In this document: one piece after another, positions 34,369 through 43,577 of the stretch
Position numbering within the stretch: position 1 is the first letter of the stretch
Layout of the letters: the number at the start of each line of letters is the position of its first letter
From: Salegentibacter salarius
GTDB taxonomy: Bacteria; Bacteroidota; Bacteroidia; Flavobacteriales; Flavobacteriaceae
Length of the DNA: 64,000 nt
Reading direction: 5' to 3'
Assembly: GCF_900168265.1 (NCBI RefSeq)
Contig: NZ_FVZF01000009.1
Location: forward strand, 52,835-116,834
Notes under the pieces: generated by a model
The model's database searches: none
The model's input: only the letters and a program-made list of their open reading frames with translations
What the model was told of the DNA's origin: nothing
Position numbers and translations under genes: made by a program

Positions 34369-34788
34369 ATGAAAAATTTCATTTATATATTAATACTTGG
34401 ACTATTTGTTTACAGTTGCGGGAGCACAAAAGACAGAAATCTTGGAGACTCTCAAATTAACGAAGACACCGTACGTATTGCTAATGATAGTTTGGAATAT
34501 GAAATAATTATTATCGAGCCCGGTTTTAATTTGTTTATCAATTCTATCGCGAGACCAGAAGGTTATTACTCTCAGCAATATTTAGAAAACAAAAACAGAT
34601 TTTTGGTTTCAGAATACAATCAAAGGGTAAGCCAGCCGCAGAATTATAATCCTGATCTCTATCTTCAGGAAATAAATTATAATCCTTCCATAGATTATGG
34701 TTACGAAGTGAATTACTTGCTGTACAATTATTTTGTCTTTTTTAGCAGGCATTACAACCAAAAATTCTCTGTGCCTACACGCATTTAA
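34369..34788 (+). CDS. DUF6146-type lipoprotein
   Basis: A 139-residue lipoprotein: signal peptide with lipobox YSCG (Cys17). The mature protein is rich in Tyr, Asn and Gln and contains the family-like FINSIARPEGYYSQQYLENKN and VSEYNQRVSQP segments, as remembered for DUF6146, found in flavobacteria. Probably anchored in the outer or inner membrane facing the periplasm. It lies 97 bp from the DUF937 gene and before DUF6787. No function known. Confidence 0.78.
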   Translation: MKNFIYILILGLFVYSCGSTKDRNLGDSQINEDTVRIANDSLEYEIIIIEPGFNLFINSIARPEGYYSQQYLENKNRFLVSEYNQRVSQPQNYNPDLYLQEINYNPSIDYGYEVNYLLYNYFVFFSRHYNQKFSVPTRI

Positions 34789-34832
34789 CAGTGTTTATTT
34801 TAATTCTTCAATGCTTTTAGTACTTTTGCCGT

Positions 34833-35135
34833 ATGAATAAATTAAAAGCGCGTTGGGGTATAGATTCTAATTGGCAAATATTTATAATTCTTATAGTATT
34901 CGCTATTACTGGATCTACATCGGCTAAATTGGCTGAACCTCTATGTAATTTTTTAGGTATTTATGAAACTACTTCCCATTGGGCTGTTTATTGGAGCGCC
35001 AGAATTTTTCTGATATTTCCTATTTACCAGGTATTATTGGTTAGTTTCGGCTGGATCTTCGGCCAGTTCCAGTTCTTTTGGTCTTTCCAGAAGAAAATGT
35101 TAAGTAGAATGGGACTTGCTAAACTATTTCAATAA
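34833..35135 (+). CDS. DUF6787-type small membrane protein
   Basis: A 100-residue protein with two or three hydrophobic helices (about 14-32, 48-74) and aromatic-rich ends (FQFFWSFQKKM). The start MNKLKARWGIDSNWQ is typical for the family, which in databases is sometimes called diacylglyceryl transferase without proof. A consensus -7 element, TACTTTTG at 34821-34828, lies only 4 nt before the ATG, implying a very short or absent leader if it is used. Function unknown. Confidence 0.78.
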   Translation: MNKLKARWGIDSNWQIFIILIVFAITGSTSAKLAEPLCNFLGIYETTSHWAVYWSARIFLIFPIYQVLLVSFGWIFGQFQFFWSFQKKMLSRMGLAKLFQ

Positions 35136-35141
35136 TATTTT

Positions 35142-35459
35142 TTGAAGATCTTTAAACACATATTCGCCATCTCACTGGGAGCTTTACTTTTGCTTCCCGT
35201 GATAATTAGCTTCTCGCATATCTTTAGCGGGCACGGGCACGAATTGTGTTATAATTATGCCGATGAACATTTTCACGCAAGCAGCATTGACTGTGAATTA
35301 CATTCTTTTCACAAAAACCCTGCACTGGCTACAAGCTTCATTAATTTTGAACCCTTTGTAGAAAAGCAGGTAAAAAAACAATTCTTCGATTTTTATCAAT
35401 TTTTAAGTGATTATCAGAAGCTGCCTTTCCAGCTTCGCGGTCCGCCAGCGACTGCCTAA
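35142..35459 (+). CDS. Small exported His-rich protein, TTG start
   Basis: A 105-residue frame that starts with TTG at 35142 (translated Met); no in-frame ATG occurs before the end of the signal-like helix (residues 8-25). The mature start is rich in His and Cys: FSGHGHELCYNYADEHFHASSIDCELHSFH (about 28-57; nine His or Cys pairs in thirty residues). This could bind zinc or copper. It is 6 bp after the DUF6787 gene and 47 bp before a TonB receptor with His/Glu-rich loops, which fits a metal-uptake role (inference). A TTG start is unusual and needs checking. Confidence 0.68.
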   Translation: MKIFKHIFAISLGALLLLPVIISFSHIFSGHGHELCYNYADEHFHASSIDCELHSFHKNPALATSFINFEPFVEKQVKKQFFDFYQFLSDYQKLPFQLRGPPATA

Positions 35460-35506
35460 CATTTCGATTTTTATTTGTTAGAAGTATAATTATTTAAAAA
35501 ATTAAT

Positions 35507-37843
35507 ATGAAAAGTTTACTTTTCTCATTGCTATTTTTGGCAGTGAGCCCCATTATATATGCTCAGAATACTTTTTCTGGCAAGGTTACCAATGCTGAAA
35601 CCGGAGAACCGGTATTTAGCGCAAATATTTATTTCCCAGAACTCGGTAAAGGCGATATGACCGATATTGATGGAAGTTTTAGCATACAAAATATTCCTAA
35701 CGGAAAATTTAAAGTGGTAATTTCATCAGTAGGATTCGCTACTTATTCTAATGAACTGGATTTCCCGGGAACTTCAAGTTTAAACATCACTTTAGAAAAA
35801 TCTGCCATAGAAATGGAAGAAGTGATCGTCTCTACTCCTTTCCACCAGTTACAAAGTGAAAATGTAATGCGTGTAGAACGTGAAAATGTGGAAGAACTTA
35901 ATCGAAAAGGTGCTATCACGTTAAGTGACGGGATTACGCAAATTGCCGGGGTAGAAAGTTTAACTACCGGCGTGGGAATTGGCAAACCTGTAATTCGTGG
36001 TTTGAGTTCTAATCGCGTTTTGGTTTACACCCAGGGCGTTCGGTTGGAAAATCAGCAATATGGAGATGAACACGGGCTGGGAATAAGCTCTAAAGGAATT
36101 GAAAGTGTTGAGGTTATAAAAGGTCCCGCTTCCCTACTCTATGGGAGCGACGCTATTGGTGGTGTTCTTTATCTAAACCCTGAACGCTATGCTGCAGAAA
36201 ATGAAACCAATGCTGAAGCAGACGTCAATTATTTCAGTAATACCCAGGGTTACCAGGGAAGTTTAATGGCGAAGACTTCGGGAGAAAAATTAAAATTTCT
36301 TGCTCGTGGGAGTTACGCCGCGCATAGTGATTATGAGACAGGAGATGGTGAAAGAGTTACCAATACCCGGTTTAATGCAACCGATTTCAAAGCAGGAATT
36401 GGTTACCAGGATGCTAAATTCAAAACCGATTTAAGATACAATTTCAATAAATCTAATATTGGAATTCCGGAAGAGATTGGTGTACAATCTACAGATAAAG
36501 ACCCTCTTCTTCCCTATCAGGAAATAGATAACCATATTCTAAGTTTAGAAAATAAGATTTACTTCAACAAATCGAGTCTGGATTTTAAGATTGGTTATCA
36601 ATATAATGACCGAAAGGAATTTGAAGAACATCATCACGAAGAACACGGAGAAGAGGAACACGAAGGTGAGGAAGAACACGCTGAAGAAGAGCACGAAGAA
36701 GAAGGTGTAGATCATCCTGCGCTAGAGATGCATCTTGAAACTTTAAATTATAACTTAAAATATAATTTGCCACGAACCGGAAGGTTTGAAACTATTTTAG
36801 GGGTTCAGGGAATGCACCAAACCAATACTAATTACGGCGAAGAAATTTTAATTCCTGATGCAACAACAACAGATTTTGGCATATTTGCCACTACCCACGT
36901 GCATTTTGATAAGTGGGATTTTCAAGGTGGACTTAGATATGATGTACGAAATATTGATAGCGAAGCAGTAGAGCCTCACGAAGAAGAACACGGCGAAGAA
37001 GAACACGAAGAGGAGGATGAGCACGGGCACGAAAGTGGAGAAATTGCGGCTGTAGAAAGATCTTACAAGAGTATAAACGGAGCCTTAGGGGCAAAATATA
37101 TTATTACCGATAAACTAAGTGCTCGTTTGAATCTTGCTACCGGTTTTCGAGCTCCTAACCTATCTGAATTGACTTCTAACGGGGCTCACCACGGAACTAA
37201 TAGATATGAAGTTGGAGATCAAACTCTTGAAAACGAACAAAATTTCCAGGTAGATCTTTCTTTAGAATGGCGAAACAAGCATTTTGAAGCCTTCGTAAAC
37301 GGGTTTCATAACTCGATAAACGATTATATTTATTTGCAACCTACCGGAGAATTGATTGAAGAAAACCCTGTTTTTGAATATACACAGAATAATGCTGAAT
37401 TGTATGGTGGAGAAATCGGACTTCACATTCATCCTCACCCATTAGATTGGTTGCACTTGGAAAGTAGCTTTGAAACAGTAACCGGTAAGAGAAATAATGG
37501 TGAATATTTACCTTTAATTCCTGCCAACTCTTTAACCAATACTTTTAGAGTAGAGTTTGAAGATGTAGATGAAAAGATTTATAGCAAATACGCATTTGTT
37601 AGATTAAAAAATGTTTTTGATCAAAATAATGTGAGCGCTTTTGAAACCCAAACCGGAGGTTACGGTCTTCTAGGCGCCGGCTTTGGAGGTGAGTTTGCTA
37701 TTAATTCAACAGAAATGATAATTGGAGTAAGTGGAAATAATATTTTAAATAAAGATTATATCTCGCACCTTTCCCGTTTAAAACCTGATGGCATTTCAAA
37801 TATTGGGAGAAACATTTCGGTTTCGGTTAGATGGTTGCTTTAA
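35507..37843 (+). CDS. TonB-dependent receptor with His/Glu-rich loops, probable metal uptake
   Basis: A 778-residue outer-membrane protein. Signal peptide (1-19), a carboxypeptidase-regulatory-like domain (about 22-105: FSGKVTNAETGEPVFSANIYF), a plug (about 115-225 with VLVYTQGVRLENQQYGDEHG and LLYGSDAIGGV), then the beta-barrel ending in Leu-rich NISVSVRWLL. Two extracellular-type insertions are almost pure His/Glu: about 373-402 (EEHHHEEHGEEEHEGEEEH...) and 489-510 (EPHEEEHGEEEHEEEDEHGH). Similar His-rich loops occur in ZnuD-type zinc receptors, which suggests Zn or another divalent metal. Substrate is inferred. No SusD partner is present. Confidence 0.88.
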   Translation: MKSLLFSLLFLAVSPIIYAQNTFSGKVTNAETGEPVFSANIYFPELGKGDMTDIDGSFSIQNIPNGKFKVVISSVGFATYSNELDFPGTSSLNITLEKSAIEMEEVIVSTPFHQLQSENVMRVERENVEELNRKGAITLSDGITQIAGVESLTTGVGIGKPVIRGLSSNRVLVYTQGVRLENQQYGDEHGLGISSKGIESVEVIKGPASLLYGSDAIGGVLYLNPERYAAENETNAEADVNYFSNTQGYQGSLMAKTSGEKLKFLARGSYAAHSDYETGDGERVTNTRFNATDFKAGIGYQDAKFKTDLRYNFNKSNIGIPEEIGVQSTDKDPLLPYQEIDNHILSLENKIYFNKSSLDFKIGYQYNDRKEFEEHHHEEHGEEEHEGEEEHAEEEHEEEGVDHPALEMHLETLNYNLKYNLPRTGRFETILGVQGMHQTNTNYGEEILIPDATTTDFGIFATTHVHFDKWDFQGGLRYDVRNIDSEAVEPHEEEHGEEEHEEEDEHGHESGEIAAVERSYKSINGALGAKYIITDKLSARLNLATGFRAPNLSELTSNGAHHGTNRYEVGDQTLENEQNFQVDLSLEWRNKHFEAFVNGFHNSINDYIYLQPTGELIEENPVFEYTQNNAELYGGEIGLHIHPHPLDWLHLESSFETVTGKRNNGEYLPLIPANSLTNTFRVEFEDVDEKIYSKYAFVRLKNVFDQNNVSAFETQTGGYGLLGAGFGGEFAINSTEMIIGVSGNNILNKDYISHLSRLKPDGISNIGRNISVSVRWLL

Positions 37844-37881
37844 TAGTCTGCTAAGAAGTTAAACCAGGTTCGGTTTAAACC

Positions 37882-37925
37882 AAAAAAAAGGCCTCACAGG
37901 TTTCATAAACTTGTGAGGCCTTTTT
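37882..37925. terminator. Bidirectional terminator after TonB receptor gene
   Basis: Near-perfect palindrome: AAAGGCCTCACA and TGTGAGGCCTTT arms around GGTTTCATAAACT, with A and T runs. Lies between two convergent genes. Confidence 0.85.
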
Positions 37926-37940
37926 ATTTTTAGCAGTTAT

Positions 37941-38207
37941 TTATACTACTATTTTCTTTTTTCCTTCTACTTCAGGATTATTGTCTTCAATATTATCTAT
38001 ATGAGTTAAATCGTTCTTTTTTCTTTTCTTGATAAAGCTGTAAGCAGCTATACCTGCTCCCGCGGCTAATGCCCCAACTCCCAGCGCACTTGCCGGTTTT
38101 TTAAGGATAGCTTTTCCTGCTTTCAGAATAACAGCTCTTTTGAGCCATTTTACTCCTTTTTCTACTACTTGATTATTCATAATTCTATGTTTATTGGTTG
38201 ATACCAT
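37941..38207 (-). CDS. Small single-pass membrane protein
   Basis: An 88-residue frame; ATG 38207 or, more likely from the sequence MNNQVVEKGVKWLKRAV, ATG 38180. It has a basic N-terminal amphipathic region, one Ala/Gly-rich hydrophobic helix (ALGVGALAAGAGIAAYSFI), and a basic then acidic tail. No known domain. Small proteins of this kind are common in flavobacteria. It is convergent with the TonB receptor gene. Confidence 0.6.
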   Translation of the reverse strand: MVSTNKHRIMNNQVVEKGVKWLKRAVILKAGKAILKKPASALGVGALAAGAGIAAYSFIKKRKKNDLTHIDNIEDNNPEVEGKKKIVV

Positions 38208-38318
38208 TTTTTAGGTAAATTAAATATCGTAGTAATTTTATACGATAAGCGTTAAAGAGATTTCAAATAACACAGTTTTAACGGTATGATGTTTCTTTGT
38301 GAAATTCAGTTCAATCTT

Positions 38319-39212
38319 TTAACTAAAAGAAGTTAGTTTCCTGGCATATCTTTCTGAAGCAGAATTAATTTGAGCTCCTAATAAAACCGTAAAGCAAGTA
38401 ATAGAAAGCCATAGCATCATGATAACTACGGCAGCAATAGAGCCATAAACTTCACCATAACTTCCAAAATTACTTACGTAAAATGAAAAACCCCAGGAAG
38501 CGATTAACCACAAAATAGTAGCAACCAGCGCACCGGGAATTACCCATTTTAGTTTAGGATTAGTTCTTTGGGGTGCATATTTATAAATAACACAAAGGAA
38601 AAACCCGACAATTATTGCCAAAAGAGGCCAACGCAACCAGTTAATTAAGACTTCAATATTTTTAGGCAAACCAAATTCCCCAATAATAGCCGGAAAGGCT
38701 ACAATTAAGGCCATACTTAGAATTATTTGTACTATGGCGCCAAAAGTAAATAATAAGGTAAGCGCATTTTCTCTTATAAAGCCACGTTTACTGCGGGTAG
38801 CGTAGGCTACATTTACACCCCTAAATAAAGATTTCATTCCCTTATTTGCACTCCAAATACTAAAAAGTATACCGAGGGCCATAACCCAACCGAGAGTGCT
38901 TCCCGAAGTAGAAATAAATTCCTGTAACCTTTCCTCTACAATTCCAAAAGCTTGTTCCAGAATCATAGACCCTATTTGAGTTAATTGATTTTCAATTTGA
39001 GCCGGACTTACTGCTAGACCGTAAATAGAAACCAAAGCCATTATAGCCGGGAAAATCGCCAGAAATGAATAGAAAGCTACACCGGCAGATACAATTCCCA
39101 GGTTATTTTCGTCTATTTTGTCCTTTATTATAAAAGCTATTTTCTTCCATCCTGAAAATGATATTTTCGATGGTTTAGAAATTTTTGGTCTGTCGTTTTC
39201 AAATTCTGACAT
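38319..39212 (-). CDS. YihY/BrkB-family inner-membrane protein (second copy)
   Basis: A 297-residue protein with about six transmembrane segments and the BrkB block: AGVAFYSFLAIFPAIMALVS (first helix), FSIWSANKGMKSLFRGVNVAYATR, and the late YVSNFGSYGEVYGSIAAVVIMMLW. It is shorter than the copy at 10587-11597 and lacks the charged C-terminal tail, and the two differ clearly in sequence, so this is an old duplication. Function unknown. The upstream region holds REP-like repeats (39239-39330). Confidence 0.88.
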   Translation of the reverse strand: MSEFENDRPKISKPSKISFSGWKKIAFIIKDKIDENNLGIVSAGVAFYSFLAIFPAIMALVSIYGLAVSPAQIENQLTQIGSMILEQAFGIVEERLQEFISTSGSTLGWVMALGILFSIWSANKGMKSLFRGVNVAYATRSKRGFIRENALTLLFTFGAIVQIILSMALIVAFPAIIGEFGLPKNIEVLINWLRWPLLAIIVGFFLCVIYKYAPQRTNPKLKWVIPGALVATILWLIASWGFSFYVSNFGSYGEVYGSIAAVVIMMLWLSITCFTVLLGAQINSASERYARKLTSFS

Positions 39213-39238
39213 TTTATAAGTTTTATTTAAGTAAACTA

Positions 39239-39330
39239 CTTCGGAGCAAGCTCACGAAGCATTATTATTGAAAAATATAATTTGATTTCGAGGCAAGCCT
39301 CGGAGCATTCAATCTCGATTATCGAGTAAA
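39239..39330. repeat. REP-like intergenic repeat, copies A and A'
   Basis: Copy A (39284-39330) has the hairpin CGAGGCAAGCCTCG, then GAGCATTCAA, then the palindrome CTCGATTATCGAG and TAAA. A diverged copy of the first hairpin, TTCGGAGCAAGCTCACGAAGCATT, lies at 39240-39263. Copy A matches, on the opposite strand, 56932-56979. The rest of the 244-bp gap 39213-39456 shows only the terminator at 39401-39427. Confidence 0.7.
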
Positions 39331-39400
39331 ATACATAAATGTGCTCTAAACCAAAGAAATATAGCTGTTAAAGAGTTTTTAAATAATTTAGATTAAAACA

Positions 39401-39427
39401 AAAAAAAGATCCAAATTTTGGGATCTT
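39401..39427 (-). terminator. Terminator of the 102-residue gene
   Basis: AAGATCC pairs with GGATCTT around an 8-nt loop; on the minus strand it runs into a long T-run. It lies 30 bp after the stop at 39457. Confidence 0.75.
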
Positions 39428-39456
39428 GTAACTTTTCTAAAAAATATGTTGAACTT

Positions 39457-39765
39457 TTATTCTATAATTTCAACATCTATCACCCGGTTATTTCGTTGTT
39501 TGTTTTTGCCCCATACAAAAGTATAGAAGTACATTAGGGTAAAGGTTGGAATAATGTCGGTTCCAGGTAAAATCTCTTCTATAAATACTAATACCGATGC
39601 CACTTTTCCTTTTTTACCGGGGTACATTTCGCCCATTTTTTTGGCTGCATAGGGTGCCCACAATAAATCTAGAAACGACCCCACTAACGGAATTGCCATG
39701 GTAGCCATACCTACCGCATCGTACATAAGGCCCTTTATAAATAATCTATCTTTTAGAAGTTTCAT
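39457..39765 (-). CDS. Small membrane protein of unknown function
   Basis: A 102-residue protein with two hydrophobic helices (about 11-32 and 56-88, the latter interrupted by Gly-Thr-Asp) and a basic-acidic tail. The sequence LIKGLMYDAVGMATMAIP-like (observed FIKGLMYDAVGMATMAIPLVGSF) and VFIEEILPGTDIIPTFTLMYFY is conserved-looking. No known domain. It stands between folE and the BrkB gene on the same strand and has its own terminator. Confidence 0.7.
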   Translation of the reverse strand: MKLLKDRLFIKGLMYDAVGMATMAIPLVGSFLDLLWAPYAAKKMGEMYPGKKGKVASVLVFIEEILPGTDIIPTFTLMYFYTFVWGKNKQRNNRVIDVEIIE

Positions 39766-39810
39766 TTTGATTGCTTTTAACCTTAATAAAGCAAATAAAG
39801 TGCCAATTCC

Positions 39811-40407
39811 CTATTTAAGATTTGAGCTGATGAGTTTTAAGAATTCATTTCTGGTTTCTATTTTTTCAAACTGTCCCCTAAACCCTGAAGTGGTGGTCGC
39901 ACTATTCTGCTTTTGTACACCGCGCATCATCATACACATATGCACCGCCTCGATAACTACCGCTGCTCCTTTTGGCTTTATTGTATTATTAATACATTCC
40001 AGAATATCATTTGTTAAACGTTCCTGTACCTGCAGCCTTCTTGCAAAAACATCTACAACCCGTGGTAATTTGCTTAATCCAACAATATGCCCATTAGGAA
40101 TGTAGGCTATGTGTGCTTTCCCAAAGAAAGGCAACATATGGTGTTCACACATCGAGTATAACTCAATGTCTTTTACCACCACCATTTCGTCATAACTTTC
40201 CTTAAACATGGCTTCTTTTAAAATGGTTTCCCCATCCATCTTATAGCCCTGGGTTAAAAACTGCATGGCTTTAGCCGCTCTTTCGGGTGTTTTTTCTATG
40301 CCTTCACGGCTAATATCCTCTCCTATTCCTTCAAGGATATTTCTGTAATTTTCCTGAAGTCCATCGGTGACTTCAATATTATACTCTTCTTTAAATTTGT
40401 AAGCCAT
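39811..40407 (-). CDS. folE: GTP cyclohydrolase I
   Basis: A 198-residue enzyme; it opens GTP to 7,8-dihydroneopterin triphosphate, first step of folate synthesis. Zinc ligands Cys87 and His90 ([11 protein letters not shown]) and Cys158 ([10 protein letters not shown]) are all present; [23 protein letters not shown] is the family signature. Length is standard for the homodecameric enzyme. Immediately downstream of msrA (4 bp), so probably one operon, although the two have no functional link. Confidence 0.96.
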   Translation of the reverse strand: MAYKFKEEYNIEVTDGLQENYRNILEGIGEDISREGIEKTPERAAKAMQFLTQGYKMDGETILKEAMFKESYDEMVVVKDIELYSMCEHHMLPFFGKAHIAYIPNGHIVGLSKLPRVVDVFARRLQVQERLTNDILECINNTIKPKGAAVVIEAVHMCMMMRGVQKQNSATTTSGFRGQFEKIETRNEFLKLISSNLK

Positions 40408-40411
40408 CTTT

Positions 40412-40954
40412 CTATTTCAATTTGTCTGCAAAGACTTCTGTTAGTTTCTTTATTTTAGGATCTATTATAAACTGGCAATACGGCTGCTGCCTGTGCTGAT
40501 TATAGAAATCCTGGTGTTCCTTTTCGGCAATATAAAAATCTTTTACCGCACTAATTTCGGTAACAATTTTATTCTCAAAAATTTCTTTTTCTTCCAGTTT
40601 CTGAATTACTTCTTCAGCTTTTTCTTTTTGTTTTTCTGAATGATAAAATACCGCACTTCTATATTGAGTGCCTACATCATTCTGTTGTCGATTTAGCGTT
40701 GTAGGATCGTGCGTCGCGAAGAACACGTATAGTAATTCCTGAAAGCTTATAATTTCAGGATTAAACCTTATTTGGATAGCCTCGGCGTGGCCGGTTCTAC
40801 CGGTGATGATTTCACGGTAAGCAGGATTTTTTATATTTCCCCCGGTAAATCCCGAAAGCACTTCTTCTACTCCATTTAAACGTTGAAAAACAGCTTCTGT
40901 ACACCAAAAGCAACCTCCTGCTAAAGTTGCAAGTTCTAAATTTTCTGAATTCAT
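40412..40954 (-). CDS. msrA: Peptide-methionine (S)-S-oxide reductase
   Basis: A 180-residue protein with the catalytic motif [11 protein letters not shown] (Cys15 active, Cys18), VLSGFTGG, and HAEAIQIRF. The [26 protein letters not shown] block is the MsrA signature. It repairs oxidised methionine. No signal peptide, so cytoplasmic. A perfect -7 element on the minus strand (TAAATTTG, 40979-40972) lies 18 nt before the ATG. Confidence 0.95.
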   Translation of the reverse strand: MNSENLELATLAGGCFWCTEAVFQRLNGVEEVLSGFTGGNIKNPAYREIITGRTGHAEAIQIRFNPEIISFQELLYVFFATHDPTTLNRQQNDVGTQYRSAVFYHSEKQKEKAEEVIQKLEEKEIFENKIVTEISAVKDFYIAEKEHQDFYNQHRQQPYCQFIIDPKIKKLTEVFADKLK

Positions 40955-41029
40955 AGATTAATTTTGTTTAGCAAATTTAAGGTATTAATAAACAAAAACA
41001 GCGAATTTAACTTGAATTTAAATTATAGC

Positions 41030-41060
41030 TTGTTCTCCATTGAGAACTATGATATATTTG
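41030..41060 (+). promoter_or_regulatory. Promoter of the DUF5916 gene with a palindrome in its spacer
   Basis: TTG (41030-41032), 20 nt, TATATTTG (41053-41060). The spacer holds the perfect inverted repeat GTTCTC-CATT-GAGAAC (41032-41047), placed where a repressor would block polymerase. Confidence 0.6.
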
Positions 41061-41088
41061 AACTCATTTTTACCCAAATCATCAATTA

Positions 41089-43527
41089 ATGCTTTCGAAA
41101 TTCTGGTTTATTTCATTATTCTTCATTTTTACTCATCAAATTCATGCTCAAATTGATAGTCTTCAGCGTAAAAATTATACGGCAGTAGCAACGCAAAAAG
41201 CTCCAATAATAGATGGAGTTTTAGACGACCAAGCCTGGAACAAAGTGCCTGTGGCGAATAATTTTGTAATGTATTATCCCGGAGATGGAAATCCAATTCC
41301 TGAAAGTCATAAAACTACGGTTAAAGTGGTTTATGACAATAATGCACTATATATAGCCGCTACTTTGATTGACAAAAATCCTGAAAAAATTGTAAAGCAA
41401 TTTACCCAAAGAGATAATCTGGAGCAAAGCGATTATTTCCAGGTAGATATTAATACTTACGACGATGGTGAAAATCAAATTCGGTTTGCGGTAACAGCGG
41501 CTGGAACCCGTGCTGATGCAAAAATAACCGGTGAGAATACAGATTTTGGTTTTAATATTGTTTGGGATGCTGCAGTCTCTCAAGATCAAAATGGCTGGTA
41601 TGTAGAGATGCGTATTCCCTATGCTGCGCTACGATTTCCAGAGAGCAAAGAACAGGAATGGGGAATTCAGTTTTTAAGGCAAATTTCTCATAAAAATGAA
41701 AGTTACACCTGGAATTATGTAAACAAAGCCGTAGGGCAAATGAGTCAGCAAACAGGCTTAATTAGTGGAATAAGAAATATAAACCCTCCTACCCGATTGA
41801 GTTTCTACCCTTATACTTCTGCTGAAGTAGATAGATTTGATGGGGAAACCGAAACTAACTTTAATGCCGGGCTGGATGTTAAATACGGAATTAGCAAAGC
41901 CTTTACTTTAGATATGACTTTGGTCCCGGATTTTGGTCAAACCGCTTACGATGATGTAGAACTCAACTTAGGCCCATTTGAGCAAATCTTTGGAGAAAAT
42001 CGTGCCTTTTTTACTGAAGGAACTGAGCTGTTTACAAAAGGAGATCTCTTTTATTCCAGACGGGTGGGAAATACTCCTATAGGATTTAACAATGCACAAC
42101 GTGAAAAGCTTGAAAATGAAGAAATTCTTGAAAACCCAGAAAGAACAGATCTTCTAAATGCATTAAAAGTTTCCGGAAGAACAGAGCGCGGCCTTGGAGT
42201 TGGTTTTTTTAATGCGGTTACGGCTGAAACTAAAGCCATTTTTAGAGACACCCTCACCGGTAATAACCGCGAGAAAGTGACCGAACCACTGGCTAATTAT
42301 AATATTTTAGTTCTTGATCAGCGTTTTAACAAGAACTCTTCTATTAGTTTAATTAACACGAATGTTACGAGAGAGGGACATTTTAGAGATGGTAATGTAA
42401 CCGGCTTTCTTTTTGATGTTTTTAATAAATCGAATTCTTTTAATGTAACCGGAGAAGCAAAAATGAGCAATGTGAACTTACCGGGGCAAAATGAAACCGG
42501 CTTTGCTTCTGAATTTTCATTGAATCGAACTAAAGGTAATTTCAGATATGGCATTTCTCACGAATTAGCTAATGAGACCTATGACATTAATGACCTTGGA
42601 ATTAGTTTCACCAATAATTACAATAATTTTTACCTGAACACTTCCTATCAAATTTTTGAACCCAGCGGAATTTTCAATCAGTATAGTGTAGAATTGTATG
42701 GAAATCATCAACGCAGATATCGCCCAGATATTAATGTAGCCAGTGGCGGCGGTGCAAGTGTATTTGCAATGACGCGGGATAGATTTGCTTTTGGTGGTTT
42801 TGCAGAAGTGAATTCAGCTTTTAAAGACTTTTTTGAACCGCGCCGGGGGAACACTTTTATCACTTACCAGCCCAATATTACCGGGAATGCCTGGATCTCT
42901 TCAGATTATAGAAAGAAATTAGCTTTAGATATTCGCTCTACTTACCAGGTTTTTGGTGAGAATTCGCGCGAAAGTTTCAATTTTATCTTTAAGCCCAGGG
43001 TTCGAATAAGCAATAAATTCCTGGTAATTTATGGTTTTGAATACGACAATGAGATTAATCGTCCCAGCTTCGTCACGCTTCAGCCTCACGATATTATTTT
43101 TGGCAACAGAGATATGAGAAGTTTTGAAAACTCGCTACAGGCAAATTATAATTTTACCACGCGACAGGGTTTAAACTTAAGCTTTCGTAACTTTTGGTCA
43201 GTTGCTCAATTTGAAGAAGATAAATTTTCAAAATTAAATAAAGATGGCAGTTTATCGGCTGTAAATTACAATCCTGAAGAGAATTATAATCCCGATGCTA
43301 ATTTTAATATTTGGAATCTTGATCTAAGTTATCGCTGGCAATTTGCACCCGGCAGTGAAGCCATTTTACTATATAGAAATTCCATTTTTAACCAGGATGA
43401 ATTGAGTGATCTTGACTTTCAGCAAAGTATGGATAATCTTTTCGCCAGGCCGGCAAGACATAATATTAGCCTGCGTATTGTATATTACATAGATTACAAC
43501 CGGGTTAAAAACATATTCAATTCTTAG
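41089..43527 (+). CDS. Carbohydrate-binding/DUF5916 outer-membrane-type protein
   Basis: An 812-residue protein with signal peptide (1-20), a CBM9-like N-terminal domain (about 35-225: APIIDGVLDDQAWNKVP, the typical start of that fold, with NNALYIAATLID and WYVEMRIPYAALRF), and a long beta-barrel-like DUF5916 domain (about 230-812) with alternating Tyr/Phe strands, ending VYYIDYNRVKNIFNS. The barrel part predicts an outer-membrane location. Flavobacterial homologues are frequent and mostly uncharacterised. Ligand unknown. Confidence 0.85.
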   Translation: MLSKFWFISLFFIFTHQIHAQIDSLQRKNYTAVATQKAPIIDGVLDDQAWNKVPVANNFVMYYPGDGNPIPESHKTTVKVVYDNNALYIAATLIDKNPEKIVKQFTQRDNLEQSDYFQVDINTYDDGENQIRFAVTAAGTRADAKITGENTDFGFNIVWDAAVSQDQNGWYVEMRIPYAALRFPESKEQEWGIQFLRQISHKNESYTWNYVNKAVGQMSQQTGLISGIRNINPPTRLSFYPYTSAEVDRFDGETETNFNAGLDVKYGISKAFTLDMTLVPDFGQTAYDDVELNLGPFEQIFGENRAFFTEGTELFTKGDLFYSRRVGNTPIGFNNAQREKLENEEILENPERTDLLNALKVSGRTERGLGVGFFNAVTAETKAIFRDTLTGNNREKVTEPLANYNILVLDQRFNKNSSISLINTNVTREGHFRDGNVTGFLFDVFNKSNSFNVTGEAKMSNVNLPGQNETGFASEFSLNRTKGNFRYGISHELANETYDINDLGISFTNNYNNFYLNTSYQIFEPSGIFNQYSVELYGNHQRRYRPDINVASGGGASVFAMTRDRFAFGGFAEVNSAFKDFFEPRRGNTFITYQPNITGNAWISSDYRKKLALDIRSTYQVFGENSRESFNFIFKPRVRISNKFLVIYGFEYDNEINRPSFVTLQPHDIIFGNRDMRSFENSLQANYNFTTRQGLNLSFRNFWSVAQFEEDKFSKLNKDGSLSAVNYNPEENYNPDANFNIWNLDLSYRWQFAPGSEAILLYRNSIFNQDELSDLDFQQSMDNLFARPARHNISLRIVYYIDYNRVKNIFNS

Positions 43528-43577
43528 CTTGGGGGTTTTCCTTAATTTGGCTAATTTTCCGGGCCTAAATAGAAGAA

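Noticed and set aside
36625..37035. His/Glu tracts as a repeat or frameshift artefact in the TonB receptor
   Set aside because: The frame stays open and both tracts are inserted in predicted loops of an intact barrel, so they are treated as real protein sequence.
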